From VXLM01 sp965242665 (GTDB taxonomy: Bacteria; Chloroflexota; Dehalococcoidia; Lucifugimonadales; VXLM01), in NCBI GenBank assembly GCA_965242665.1, contig OZ251484.1, forward strand, positions 124,001 to 188,000: a stretch of DNA of 64,000 nucleotides. The letters run 5' to 3'. The notes beneath the pieces were generated by a model. The model was not told where the DNA came from. It saw only the letters and a program-made list of their open reading frames with translations, and searched no databases. Both the position numbers and the translations under genes were made by a program. The number at the start of each line of letters is the position of its first letter. Position 1 is the stretch's first letter. Below are positions 34,314 through 42,871 of this stretch, one piece after another.

Positions 34314-34778
34314 ATGACATCCAAGAAGTCAACGGAGGCCGCGAAGGAGGCGGTTGCGGAGCAGGCTGGCGAGAAGCCGGTGGTTCTCCTCTCAGGCGGC
34401 AACCCTCAGATCGCGAAGGCCGATGGGGATGCCCCCGTGCAGGCGTACATCGCGGCCATGCCGGGCTGGAAGGGCGACGTCGGGCGGCGCCTCGACGACC
34501 TCATCGTGCGCACGGCGCCCAATGTACGGAAGGCTGTGAGGTGGAACTCGCCCTGGTACGGCATCGAGGGGCAAGGGTGGTTCGCGAGTTATCACGTCTT
34601 TACTCGTTACGTAAAGGTGACCTTCCTCTATGGCAGGTCCCTGTGCCCCGTCCCACCGGGATCAGGCAAGGACAAGGACGCGCGCTGGATCGACATCTAT
34701 GAGGGCGAACTCGATGAGGAGCAGATGGTGAATTGGGTCCGGCAGGCGGCCGCCCTGCCCGGCTGGCACGGGTTCTAG
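34314..34778 (+). CDS. DUF1801-family protein
   Basis: 154 aa from ATG 34314 (GAGAGG upstream); the GTG at 34269 would add 15 residues without support. The core from VQAYIAAMPGWKGDVGRRLDDLIVR through VRKAVRWNSPWYGIEGQGWFASY to YVKVTFLYG is the YdhG/DUF1801 fold, related to the Fe-S scaffold-like fold, with no known activity. An Ala/Glu/Lys-rich N-terminal 40 residues precede it. It stands alone, with spacers on both sides. Confidence 0.8.
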   Translation: MTSKKSTEAAKEAVAEQAGEKPVVLLSGGNPQIAKADGDAPVQAYIAAMPGWKGDVGRRLDDLIVRTAPNVRKAVRWNSPWYGIEGQGWFASYHVFTRYVKVTFLYGRSLCPVPPGSGKDKDARWIDIYEGELDEEQMVNWVRQAAALPGWHGF

Positions 34779-35024
34779 CAACCCATGAAGTTCGGTTCGC
34801 GAGCCGGGACTCTCCGGCCTCGAAGGGGCAATGCTCGCAGAACAAGCCCATGGCCAGTCTTGCCTTTGCGGAAGGCAGCGGCCATATAGGGCATTCCTTG
34901 CACGCGTGGATAGTGATGGAATCAAGTCGATTCTCATACGCGATTTCCAAGAAATCCATCCTTCCGAGTGAGTAGACGAGTGCAAAATAGGATATGGTAG
35001 GGACAAACGCACGGAGAATCGCGC

Positions 35025-35750
35025 ATGACACGGAGCGACGGACGCGGATATGACGAAATTCGGCCTACGAGCATCGACGCCGATGTCCTGATGTTTGCGG
35101 AGGGGTCGGCCATGATCGAGGCGGGCCAGACGCAGGTGCTGTGCGCGGTCAGCGTCGAGGACGGCGTGCCTCCATTCTTGCAAGATTCTGGTCAAGGGTG
35201 GATCACGGCGGAATATGCGATGTTGCCGCGCTCGACGCTGACTCGGAATCGGAGAGAGGGGCGCAGCGGGCCGAGAGGGCGAACGCTGGAGATTCAGCGA
35301 CTCATCGGTCGATCGCTGCGGGCGGCTGTGGATCTCGACAAGCTTGGGGAGCGGACGATCACCGTCGATTGCGACGTAATCCAGGCGGACGGCGGGACGC
35401 GCACAGCTGCGATTACGGGGGGATACGTCGCGCTCCATCGCGCGTTGTCTAGCCTTGTGGAAGACGGCGTGCTGGCTGACCTCCCACTCCGGTGCGCAGT
35501 CGCCTCTACCAGCGTGGGAGTACTGGATGGCGAACTTCTGCTCGACTTGAACTACGAGGAAGATTCTCAAGCAGATGTCGATTTCAACGTCGTGATGACC
35601 GATCTTGAGGAGTTCGTCGAGGTGCAGGGTACGGCGGAGAATGGGGCGTTTTCCCGTGATACCCTCGACGGTCTGGTCGATCTGGCGGCCGGCGGCGTCC
35701 GAGAGCTGCTCGATGTGCAGGAGTGGGTCTTGGGGGTTGAGCGCGACTAA
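35025..35750 (+). CDS. rph: Ribonuclease PH
   Basis: 241 aa, normal for the family. Phosphorolytic 3'-5' exonuclease that trims tRNA 3' ends. Signature blocks: EGSAMIEAGQTQVLCAVSVEDGVPPFLQDSG, WITAEYAMLPRST, RNRREG..GPRGRTLEIQRLIGRSLRAAVD (phosphate-binding arginines), TITVDCDVIQADGGTRTAAITGG and LLLDLNYEEDSQADVDFNVVM. The last two carry the conserved metal-coordinating Asp residues. It stands in a 35.0-35.8 kb gap between spacers, with no NTPase (rdgB) gene next to it. Confidence 0.96.
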   Translation: MTRSDGRGYDEIRPTSIDADVLMFAEGSAMIEAGQTQVLCAVSVEDGVPPFLQDSGQGWITAEYAMLPRSTLTRNRREGRSGPRGRTLEIQRLIGRSLRAAVDLDKLGERTITVDCDVIQADGGTRTAAITGGYVALHRALSSLVEDGVLADLPLRCAVASTSVGVLDGELLLDLNYEEDSQADVDFNVVMTDLEEFVEVQGTAENGAFSRDTLDGLVDLAAGGVRELLDVQEWVLGVERD

Positions 35751-35812
35751 CGATCTGTTGCCGCGCTTCGTCGGGTAGTCTCGGCGGGATCTGGGTTCCA
35801 AGAGGGTTCTAT

Positions 35813-36658
35813 CTACTTCCTGCCGGCTATCGTTCGCATGGTGTCCGCGCGGGTTTGGGTGCCTTTGCGCAGTGTATGCTCCGACAGCTCGATGTGCGAG
35901 ACCGTCTGCGGGTTTTCCTGCACGAATCCCTCGGCGTATGGGACGCCCGCGCGCATGCCTTGGCTTCCGACGGATATTTCGACGCGGCGGGCAGCGTATT
36001 CTTCGTCGTGTCCTTGCGACTTGTACAGCGCTTCCGCTTTCTTGCGCGCCACGATTTGCTCGGTCACGTCGACGGCGAAATCCCAATACTCTGTAGGGAA
36101 GTAGATGCCTGGAAAGAAGGTTGCAGGAACGGTATACGGCGGCACGCGCTGGCCGTATCGAGGCAGCTGCGCGAGTAGTTTGCCTTCCATGACGGCTACG
36201 CCGGTCTCCGTGTGGTCGTTGTTTGCGGCGGATGCCATTGCGTGCCGCCCGTCGATGAAGGGGCTTTGCGTAAGCACGACGTGCGGACGAATCTCGAGGA
36301 CGATCTCCCGGACTGCTTCGATCGAGTCTGGCTGCCGCTCGACGACGAACGGCTTGTCGGTGAACGGGAGCACTCGCACATCGGTGACTCCGAACAGCGC
36401 GGCGACTTCCTTCAATTCCGCAGCTTTCTCGGCGGCGTAGCTCTCGGCCGATTGATCGACGATTGCGGGGTCTTGCTCGTCAGGATGCTTGCGGAGCTCG
36501 TCCGCCAACCGCTCGTTATGCGTCATCCTGCCCGAGGTCATGGAGACCCACGTCACGTCGTCTCCCATCCCCGTATGAATTCCACAAGTGCCTGCGACGT
36601 GCGTGAAGTCGTGGGGGTGCGCCATCACGGCGAGGAATCGAAGTTGTTCACGGGACAT
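35813..36658 (-). CDS. LmbE/PIG-L deacetylase-like protein with altered active site
   Basis: 281 aa from an ATG with AAGGAGGAG upstream. PIG-L fold: N-terminal strand RFLAVMAHPHDF, GMGDDVTWVSMTSG, then a helix with LKEVAALFGVTDVRVLPFTD and SPFIDGRHAMASAANNDHTETG. The canonical metal motif is A-H-P-D-D-E; here it is His14-Pro-His16-Asp17, so the residue that acts as general base in MshB-type enzymes is a histidine. The other ligands (Asp17, His149) appear kept. Zinc N-deacetylase activity on an amino sugar or similar amide is therefore plausible but unproven. It is followed by a same-strand MFS transporter. Confidence 0.8.
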   Translation of the reverse strand: MSREQLRFLAVMAHPHDFTHVAGTCGIHTGMGDDVTWVSMTSGRMTHNERLADELRKHPDEQDPAIVDQSAESYAAEKAAELKEVAALFGVTDVRVLPFTDKPFVVERQPDSIEAVREIVLEIRPHVVLTQSPFIDGRHAMASAANNDHTETGVAVMEGKLLAQLPRYGQRVPPYTVPATFFPGIYFPTEYWDFAVDVTEQIVARKKAEALYKSQGHDEEYAARRVEISVGSQGMRAGVPYAEGFVQENPQTVSHIELSEHTLRKGTQTRADTMRTIAGRK

Positions 36659-36738
36659 GCTCTCCTCCTTGCGATACGTTCTTCTTCTCGTGGGTCGAGG
36701 TTCGTTCTCATAGCGTTTCCTCTATGATACCGCATCCT

Positions 36739-37905
36739 TCACGGCAGAGCACGGCGCGGGAGTCCAGCGAGGAGGGCGAGCGGACCGGCGAGCAGGAGCC
36801 ACATGGCGGTGTCTAGCCCCCAGGCGGATGCGGCAACTCCAAGGCCGAGCGGCAGCAGGTATCCGGCGAATCCGAAGACGTTCCCCAGGGCCATGACTGT
36901 GCCGCTCCGTCCGGGCATGGAGGTATAGGCGTGTCCCTGCAGGATGGAATACCATCCCGCGTTCGCAAATCCCAGCAGGCCGGCGGCGATTAGCTTCAGT
37001 TCGAAGGACGGGGCGACGAGAAAGGTTGGATAGAGCACTAGGACGGCGGCCACGCTGAAGCGCAGATACGTCAGACCACGCACTCGTTCGAGCAATGGTA
37101 TGAGAAGCAGGTCTCCGAATAGTCCCGCCGTGATCCAGACCGCAAGGGTTAGCGCAGCGCCCGATTCGGACAGTCCGACCACGTCTACCATGTAGAGCGC
37201 GAGAAAACCCTTGAAGACGTCGAGCATCAGGTCGGAGGCTGCCAGCAGGATGAACCATCTGGTTATGTGAAACTGCTTTGCCGCGTTCACTGCGGTTCGG
37301 ACGCCTTCTCGGAACGCCGATGCGTCCTGCCCGGGTCTGCGCCTTTCCCCCGCGATGGGTACTCGTCCGGCCGCGGCGATGACAGGTATGGCAAGGGCTG
37401 CCACCGCGAGGAATGCTCCGCGCCATCCGAGTCCCAGTGCGATGGCCGCAGTCAGCGCCAACGGGCCGATCACGTTGGCGACCGATCCTACGAACTCCCA
37501 TCTGGCCATATTCTGCTCGCGGCGAGCGGGGTCGACGTCCATCAGCGACGCTTGCGACAAGGTGACGAACGCGCCAGACGCAGGAAAGAAGACGATCCAG
37601 GCGACTAGCAATACGATGAATCCTTGGCTGATCGAGACGAGCGCGAGAGATGCGGCGAACACCAGGCCACCGCCAATCACCAGAAGTCTTCGATAGCCGA
37701 TGTCTCCCAGAATGCCGAGGCCCGGCTCGATGAAGCTGGACAGAATGCCTGGGATGCCGACCAGCAACCCGACTTGCACATATGTGAGGTGGATGTCGTC
37801 TCGTATGAGGGGCCACGCTGCGCTTCCGACTCCGTCGACCAGCTCATCGAGGAACTCGATGGCGAGGAAGAGAAGGACTGCTGCGGGCAGGGTGAAGCGG
37901 CGCAT
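36739..37905 (-). CDS. MFS transporter
   Basis: 388 aa with twelve predicted helices and no soluble domain. The loop 2-3 motif reads GDIGYRRLLVIGGGLV, a variant of the MFS motif A. Helix 11-12 region: GYLLPLGLGVAASAWGLDTAMWLL. It lies between a PIG-L-like gene and a luciferase-like oxidoreductase, all on the minus strand with gaps of 20-80 bp. The three could form a small uptake and catabolism operon. Substrate unknown. Confidence 0.88.
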   Translation of the reverse strand: MRRFTLPAAVLLFLAIEFLDELVDGVGSAAWPLIRDDIHLTYVQVGLLVGIPGILSSFIEPGLGILGDIGYRRLLVIGGGLVFAASLALVSISQGFIVLLVAWIVFFPASGAFVTLSQASLMDVDPARREQNMARWEFVGSVANVIGPLALTAAIALGLGWRGAFLAVAALAIPVIAAAGRVPIAGERRRPGQDASAFREGVRTAVNAAKQFHITRWFILLAASDLMLDVFKGFLALYMVDVVGLSESGAALTLAVWITAGLFGDLLLIPLLERVRGLTYLRFSVAAVLVLYPTFLVAPSFELKLIAAGLLGFANAGWYSILQGHAYTSMPGRSGTVMALGNVFGFAGYLLPLGLGVAASAWGLDTAMWLLLAGPLALLAGLPRRALP

Positions 37906-37925
37906 GGGACCGGGGGATCGGCTGG

Positions 37926-38762
37926 TTATTGGGGCGGCCCTTGCCGTATCCTAGCGCGGCACTCCGCGAAGGTTCCGACCCAGGATCCAAAGCCGTATAT
38001 TGCCCACGTCAGTCCGGCCTCGCTCATGGCCGATAGGCGGTCGTCGAGATCGGCGCGGTCCGACATTGGGTTTCCGATGCTGACTATCATGTCGAACGGA
38101 GCGTCGTCGACCCGGTGGGCCGCGATCAGTTTTCCGATTCGTCGGAGGATGTCGGGGGTAATGGGGGTGTTTCCATTGTCCACGATGGGGATTACCCCAT
38201 CCCACCGTGCCGCTCTGCGGAAGGGCGCTCGATTTGGCCATTGGCCGCCAATCCAAATAGGAATGCGCGGTTGCTGCACGGGGGTTGGACGGAACGTCAC
38301 GCCGTCGATGCGAAAATGTTCGCCGGCGTAGTGGAATTCCTCTCCCGACCATAGCCCCGCCAGAACGTCGAGCCCCTCGTCCAACTTCTTCGCGCGCAGT
38401 CTGTTGTCGGTCTCCTCGCCAAAGACGGCGAATTCACTTTCCGCGGGGTCTCCAAGTCCTGCCCCAAATGTGAGCCTACCGTTCGATAGATGGTCGAGAG
38501 AGATGGTCGTCCTGGCCAGTTGCCATGGACGCCGGCGGGCGACCGGGGTCACCATCGCGCCGATGCGAACCCGCTCCGTTCGAGACGCGATCGCAGAGAG
38601 GGCGACCCAGGGATCGACCAACGGACCGCTGCTGCCGAGCCACAAGTGGTCCCAGGTAAACACGCCGTCCCATCCAGCCTGTTCGGCCTCGTAGGCCAGG
38701 GCGGCCATCGTGCGAGGGTCGGAGTACTCTTCAAACGGGGGAAGGTCTATACCATGCTTCAC
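37926..38762 (-). CDS. Luciferase-like (LLM class) oxidoreductase
   Basis: 278 aa from GTG 38762 (MKHGIDLPPFEEYSDP). I prefer this to the ATG at 38789 because AAAGGAGG lies 7 bp upstream of the GTG, inside the longer frame, and the family normally begins right at the first barrel strand. Landmarks: GWDGVFTWDHLWL, RIGAMVTPVARRRPWQLARTTISLDHLSNGR, GLGDPAESEF and IPIWIGGQWPNRAPFRRAARWDG. FMN or F420 enzyme, substrate unknown; paralogue of the gene at 7062-7952. It is upstream of the MFS gene (20-bp gap), so transport of its substrate is a reasonable guess. Confidence 0.87.
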   Translation of the reverse strand: MKHGIDLPPFEEYSDPRTMAALAYEAEQAGWDGVFTWDHLWLGSSGPLVDPWVALSAIASRTERVRIGAMVTPVARRRPWQLARTTISLDHLSNGRLTFGAGLGDPAESEFAVFGEETDNRLRAKKLDEGLDVLAGLWSGEEFHYAGEHFRIDGVTFRPTPVQQPRIPIWIGGQWPNRAPFRRAARWDGVIPIVDNGNTPITPDILRRIGKLIAAHRVDDAPFDMIVSIGNPMSDRADLDDRLSAMSEAGLTWAIYGFGSWVGTFAECRARIRQGPPQ

Positions 38763-39103
38763 GAAAAAGCCTCCTTTGGGAAACGTCACCCTGATTATAC
38801 TCTCAGGGCCGCAGAGGTGAATGATTCTCGGCGCGCGCCGGATAATACGAGGTTTTGCAGTCTTGCAAATCCGCGGACGCCTGCGTTCTTGGGAGTCGCT
38901 GCGCGCTCGAGAGGGCTGGGAGATGACGAGGGAGACCGAATGGGAAGGGGGAGAATTTCAAGTCCGGATTCCCAGGGGATGACCGTGGGGAACGGCGGCT
39001 ATCGACAGGCCCTGTCCGAGGGTTGGGCGGTTTACAGCGGGCAAGGCGGTATCGTATACTATGGGGGGCCGAGCAATCGAATCCACAGTTTGGGAGGTGC
39101 GAA
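38763..39103. other. Divergent spacer, nothing recognised
   Basis: Separates the minus-strand oxidoreductase from a small plus-strand basic protein. A long frame crosses it on the plus strand, but it lacks a ribosome site and is only the absence of stops in GC-rich DNA. ATCGTATACTAT near 39051 is the best -10-like patch for the small gene. Confidence 0.5.
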
Positions 39104-39250
39104 ATGGCTAGAGGCGGACGCCCCAAGCGGGAGGCGCGGAAATCGAAGAAGACGACTCCCAGCGCGGTCAACTTTTCTCCAGTTATGGTACCTACCCCCG
39201 CGGTCGAAGTCATCAAGAAGAAGCGGAAGGCGAAGGACGACGACTTCTAG
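39104..39250 (+). CDS. Small basic protein (48 aa)
   Basis: Starts at ATG 39104 with GGGAGG 7 bp upstream. Product begins MARGGRPKREARKSKK and ends VIKKKRKAKDDDF, with a Pro/Val-rich middle. About one residue in three is Lys or Arg. It may be a nucleic-acid-binding or ribosome-associated small protein, but I do not recognise a family. The clean ribosome site and sharp ends support a real gene. Confidence 0.6.
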   Translation: MARGGRPKREARKSKKTTPSAVNFSPVMVPTPAVEVIKKKRKAKDDDF

Positions 39251-39520
39251 CATAGTACCTCGCGTCCGGCGCTTGGGGCTGGGGCAGCTGGATCGTCCAG
39301 ACATGAGCAGGGTGTGGGAATTCTCTCCCCCTTTCGAGGTTCCCAGACGCGCAAGTGCTCTCACTCTCTGGAGGATCCGCCATTCTGGACTCGGCTCGGA
39401 GTCCAGAGATGACAGATCATACGAACTACCCGTCAGTCAGGGGAGTCTAGGCGTGACATCTCTCGTTTCGCGCGCTTCTCCGCCGGACCGATCGGCCATG
39501 TCCCGGCCGAATGATGGGGG

Positions 39521-39994
39521 TTACGCTTCCGTCTCATCGCCCTCATCGGGGGCGTCCGGATCTTGCGGCGCTTCCTCATCCAGCTGCGTTCGGGCGATGC
39601 CGTACGTATCGCCGCTGTTTTCCAGAAGCCGCGTGATGACTGCGGGCGAGACGTCTCGGGGGTTTGGGCTGAACTGCCACTTATCTTCGAGCACCTTGCT
39701 CACTTGGTCGGATGTCATGGGCTTGTTTTCGTTCGAGAGCAGGACGCGGAAGACCGCTTCCTTCAGCGTCGTGTCTGGTAGGATGAAGTCCGCGGCGTCC
39801 GCCTCCTGGATGGCCACTTGCTGGATCAGATCCTCCGCTTCCATGTCCTCGATTACGGCCGCGGTAAATGATTGTCGGTTGGTGTACCCCATCCGCGAGA
39901 CGATCATGTGCTTGACCGCGCGTTGTCCGTCCTCTTCCGATCCGCGTATGTCTATGTGGTAGTAAACGGGCTTCTCTTCGTTGTCGTCTGGCAT
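39521..39994 (-). CDS. Hypothetical protein, winged-helix-like C-terminal half
   Basis: 157 aa, acidic. The N-terminal part (KPVYYHIDIRGSEEDGQRAVKHMIVSRMGYTN) is not recognised. Residues about 70-135 (LKEAVFRVLLSNENKPMTSDQVSKVLEDKW...VITRLLENSGD) follow the helix-helix-wing pattern of small winged-helix domains. The tail is a run of Asp/Glu/Pro. No neighbour suggests a job. The frame is closed at both ends and coding-like, so I accept the gene but not a function. Confidence 0.6.
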   Translation of the reverse strand: MPDDNEEKPVYYHIDIRGSEEDGQRAVKHMIVSRMGYTNRQSFTAAVIEDMEAEDLIQQVAIQEADAADFILPDTTLKEAVFRVLLSNENKPMTSDQVSKVLEDKWQFSPNPRDVSPAVITRLLENSGDTYGIARTQLDEEAPQDPDAPDEGDETEA

Positions 39995-40076
39995 GTGACC
40001 TCGTCCTCACCGTGGGAAGGGTTGCGGGGGCAGGAATGTCCCGCCCGCTGTTGGGTGTCTCTGTGCGCCGGGTGCG

Positions 40077-40120
40077 TTTCGCTTCCCGTCCGACGCGCTG
40101 GCCCCAGACAGGAAGCGAAA
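40077..40120. terminator. Inverted repeat downstream of the substrate-binding gene
   Basis: TTTCGCTTCC and GGAAGCGAAA form a perfect 10-bp stem around a 24-nt loop, about 70 bp past the stop of the minus-strand ABC gene. No T-tract follows, so termination is only a suggestion. Confidence 0.4.
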
Positions 40121-40187
40121 GAACTCGTAGATGCCTAGGCGCGCGGGGCTTCATGGAAGGCCGGGCGCGCCTGACCTCATGTGCGAA

Positions 40188-42452
40188 CTAGCGTCTGCGC
40201 TCTCCGATGGTCATCCAGGGCAGGTAGTTCCAATCGTCGCCGAAGGTAGTGGCGAAGTTCTTGACCCAGGGTTGTACTAGGTACGCTCGGTCGGTCGAGA
40301 AGATGATCGGCAGCACCCAGTAGTTGTCGATGATGATTTCTTCGGCTTGTTGGTACTGGGCGATCTTGTCGGGGTCGCCGATTGGAAGCCGATCCGCCCC
40401 GTCGATGAGCACATCGAGTGCGGGGTCAGAGTGCTTCGAGCCTCGACCGACGACGGACGATTCGGAGTGTCCAAGGTCACGGAGCACGCCGCCGGCGTCG
40501 GCCACTCGTCCGCCGATGCTCTGGCGGTAGAGGTTCACGCCATCGGGCGGCTCCTGCCCCCTCTCGAGCTTGGTGATGGTGACGGTTGCGCCGAGGTTGT
40601 CCTTCCACTGCTCCTGGAGGACTTCCGCGAGGCGGATGTACTGCGCCCGGGTGAGGGCTACGTGCATGGTCGGCCAGGTCGATGGGTCTGCGCCGTACTT
40701 GGATTGGGCGGCGAATTCCTTGGCCTTTGCGACGTCATAGGTGTATCCGTCTCTGGGGGTGTAGGCTGCCAGGGCGGGATGGATGATCCCGTTGCCCCAG
40801 GTTGCGGTCGTGGAGAAGACGGCCTTGACGGCGGTCTCCATGTCGATCGCGTGCGACAGCGCCTTGCGAACGTTGATGTCGTCGAAGGGCGGAATGGTGG
40901 TGTCGAAGGCGAAGTACCAGATGGCCGACCCTTTGACTCTCTGGAGGTCTCCGTTGAACCTGTGTTCAGGATCGTGAACTGCCGGTTGCCGCACGAGGTC
41001 TCCAAAGATGATGTCCGCTTCCCCGTTCTCGTACATGATCATTTGCGTTTGGAGGTCGCCGACGAACGGCATGGAGATCCTCTGGATGATTGGCTCTTCG
41101 CCCCACCAGTAGTCGGACGGGGTGACTTCGATGAGTCCGCTGTCCGGCTCCCATCGGAGCTTATAGGGGCCTACGCCGATTGGGTTCTCTTGCCAAGTAT
41201 CGGGGTTGGCCATGGCATAATCTGCCTTGAATATGCCCAGAAGCCAGAGTCCCATTTCCAGCGGCCACGTTGGGGATGGGTCGGCCAGGGTGATTTCGAG
41301 GGTCTTGTCGTCGACGGCTACGATGCCGCCTGCGGTCGTTGCGCTGCCGTCTGCGACTTCCTCCATGCCGACGATCTTGTTCAGGTGCAGGAGGGACGCG
41401 CCCCAGGAGACTTGATTGTCCGGCAGTGCGCCGAATTCCCACGCTGCTTTGACGGAGGCGGCGGTGACCGGCGTTCCGTCGTGGAAGACCGCTTCGTCCT
41501 TGATGAACACGGTATAGGTAAGTCCGTCGTCGCTGACCATGTAGCTGTCGGCTACGCCCTGCCGCAGGTTTCCGTCCGGGTCGAATTGGAACAGGGGCAT
41601 GAAGACCCATTTGTCGACGGTGCGGACGATGTAGCTCCCCTCGACGTAGGGCGCGATTTGGCTGCGCTTGCTCTGGATGGGGAAGACGAGGTTTTGGTCT
41701 TCGGCTGTCGCGCCTCTGAATGCTGGCGGGGGAACGGCGGCAGGCACCCGCACGATGCCGGTGTCGGGTTCGGGCGTGGGGATGATCTGCGACAACTGCT
41801 GGACGCTCTCAATGGCCTGGGCAGCTTGTTGAGCGGCCTGTTGGGCGGCCATCGCGGCGTCTTCGATCGCTTGGTTGGTGGTCTCCAAGGCTTTATCTAC
41901 TATCGCTTGGACGTCTTCTGCGGAAACCTGGTCTCCTACCGCATCTCCCACCGCCTGCGCCACGAGGTCTTGAATGTCGCCTCGGGTAAGCGTTCCAGAC
42001 AAACCAGCGCTCACTTGGTTCTGAATGATCCTAGTGATCTCTTCCCCGCTGACTCCTTCCTCTGCAAGCGCCATTCCAACCTGGCTGCTGAGCGCTTCGA
42101 CGTCTATCTCAGGAGCCGGCAAGGCGCGAATGGACTGGTCGACGATTCCGCGCACGTCGGCCGCGGAGAGTTGTCCGGCCGTCGCGGAGTTGACGATGGC
42201 CTCGACGTCCGCGCGCGTCAGCCCCGGCTGTGCGGACAAAGCGGCCGTTACCGAGTCCGATACCATCTTCTGTATCTCCGCTGCGCTCGCGCCTTGCGGG
42301 ACGCTGCTGACGGCGTCTTGAATGATCTGCTGGACGTCCGGTGTTGGGGGAGCATCCGACGAGTCATCGGAGCCGCAGCCAACTGCGAACCCGATAGCCA
42401 TTGCGGCCAACACGGACAGGAACAATATCGGTCGTTTGAATCTTTGTAGCAT
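40188..42452 (-). CDS. ABC transporter substrate-binding lipoprotein, family 5, with repeat-rich N-terminal arm
   Basis: 754 aa from ATG 42452, which has GGAGGGAAGGAAACC directly upstream; the longer frame is not used. The signal peptide ends AIGFAVGC, a lipobox. Residues about 20-235 are degenerate 30-40 residue helical units (IIQDAVSSVPQGASAAEIQKMV, LTRADVEAIVNSAT, LSAADVRGIVDQSI, LTRGDIQDLVAQAV, VSAEDVQAIVDKAL) and an Ala/Gln coiled coil (AAQQAAQQAAQAI). The family 5 (peptide/nickel) binding domain follows: DGLTYTVFIKDEAVFHDGTPVTA, FDDINVRKALSHAIDME and GDPDKIAQYQQAEEIIID. The permease and ATPase genes are not adjacent. The arm is not part of normal family 5 proteins. Confidence 0.88.
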   Translation of the reverse strand: MLQRFKRPILFLSVLAAMAIGFAVGCGSDDSSDAPPTPDVQQIIQDAVSSVPQGASAAEIQKMVSDSVTAALSAQPGLTRADVEAIVNSATAGQLSAADVRGIVDQSIRALPAPEIDVEALSSQVGMALAEEGVSGEEITRIIQNQVSAGLSGTLTRGDIQDLVAQAVGDAVGDQVSAEDVQAIVDKALETTNQAIEDAAMAAQQAAQQAAQAIESVQQLSQIIPTPEPDTGIVRVPAAVPPPAFRGATAEDQNLVFPIQSKRSQIAPYVEGSYIVRTVDKWVFMPLFQFDPDGNLRQGVADSYMVSDDGLTYTVFIKDEAVFHDGTPVTAASVKAAWEFGALPDNQVSWGASLLHLNKIVGMEEVADGSATTAGGIVAVDDKTLEITLADPSPTWPLEMGLWLLGIFKADYAMANPDTWQENPIGVGPYKLRWEPDSGLIEVTPSDYWWGEEPIIQRISMPFVGDLQTQMIMYENGEADIIFGDLVRQPAVHDPEHRFNGDLQRVKGSAIWYFAFDTTIPPFDDINVRKALSHAIDMETAVKAVFSTTATWGNGIIHPALAAYTPRDGYTYDVAKAKEFAAQSKYGADPSTWPTMHVALTRAQYIRLAEVLQEQWKDNLGATVTITKLERGQEPPDGVNLYRQSIGGRVADAGGVLRDLGHSESSVVGRGSKHSDPALDVLIDGADRLPIGDPDKIAQYQQAEEIIIDNYWVLPIIFSTDRAYLVQPWVKNFATTFGDDWNYLPWMTIGERRR

Positions 42453-42515
42453 GGTTTCCTTCCCTCCCTGATTACGCCGCCGCCTGACCCGGAGGGCAGG
42501 AAACAGCACAGTATA

Positions 42516-42545
42516 ACTGTAGTTTGAATGCCTAACGACTGTCAA
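42516..42545 (-). promoter_or_regulatory. Candidate promoter of the substrate-binding gene
   Basis: Minus-strand TTGACA (42545-42540), perfect consensus, an 18-bp spacer and TACAGT (42521-42516). It ends about 65 bp before the ATG. An imperfect stem (CGCTGCAA/TTGCAGCG, 42547-42583) lies just upstream of the -35. Confidence 0.5.
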
Positions 42546-42606
42546 GCGCTGCAAGCGGATTTGGCTCCGTTTGCTTTGCAGCGGCAGGTTCCCCGCATCG
42601 TAAGTC

Positions 42607-42690
42607 CTCTTGCCGTCATTCCCCCACTCCTGTCATTCTCGCGCCTTTCGCGGGTATCCAGCGTTCTATGTCCGATGCGTACTCACAGAT
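42607..42690 (+). repeat. Decayed copy of the CGTCATTCCC repeat
   Basis: Contains CCGTCATTCCC, TGTCATTCTCGCGCCTTTCGCGGGTATCCAG and TCTATGTCCGATGCGTACTCACAG. These match, in order, the blocks of the better-kept element at 54233-54335 (CGTCATTCCC, palindrome, TCCGATGCGCATTCATAG). Confidence 0.6.
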
Positions 42691-42871
42691 GCAGCTACGA
42701 CGCGACAAATCGAACGGGGGCCAGTTGGGCTGGCAATTGACACCGTGGCCCAATACTTTCTAGAATCCATGAGAGATACTGCACCGAAAGAATTGATGGA
42801 GGGTCCTGCTGAGCGGTTCATGGACGACGCTTGAAGGGATTGTCCGACGGCGGGGGACGGGATTCACGTCG

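Noticed and set aside
38490..39962. 490-aa plus-strand open frame
   Set aside because: Crosses the antisense of the LLM gene, a spacer, the small basic gene and the antisense of the 157-aa gene. No motif, no ribosome site.
40347..42449. 700-aa plus-strand open frame
   Set aside because: Exact antisense of the substrate-binding lipoprotein gene; its residues mirror that gene's codons and show no family signal.
42547..42583. Terminator for an upstream gene
   Set aside because: The stem is imperfect, lies between divergent genes and sits next to a consensus -35, so an operator or chance is more likely than termination.
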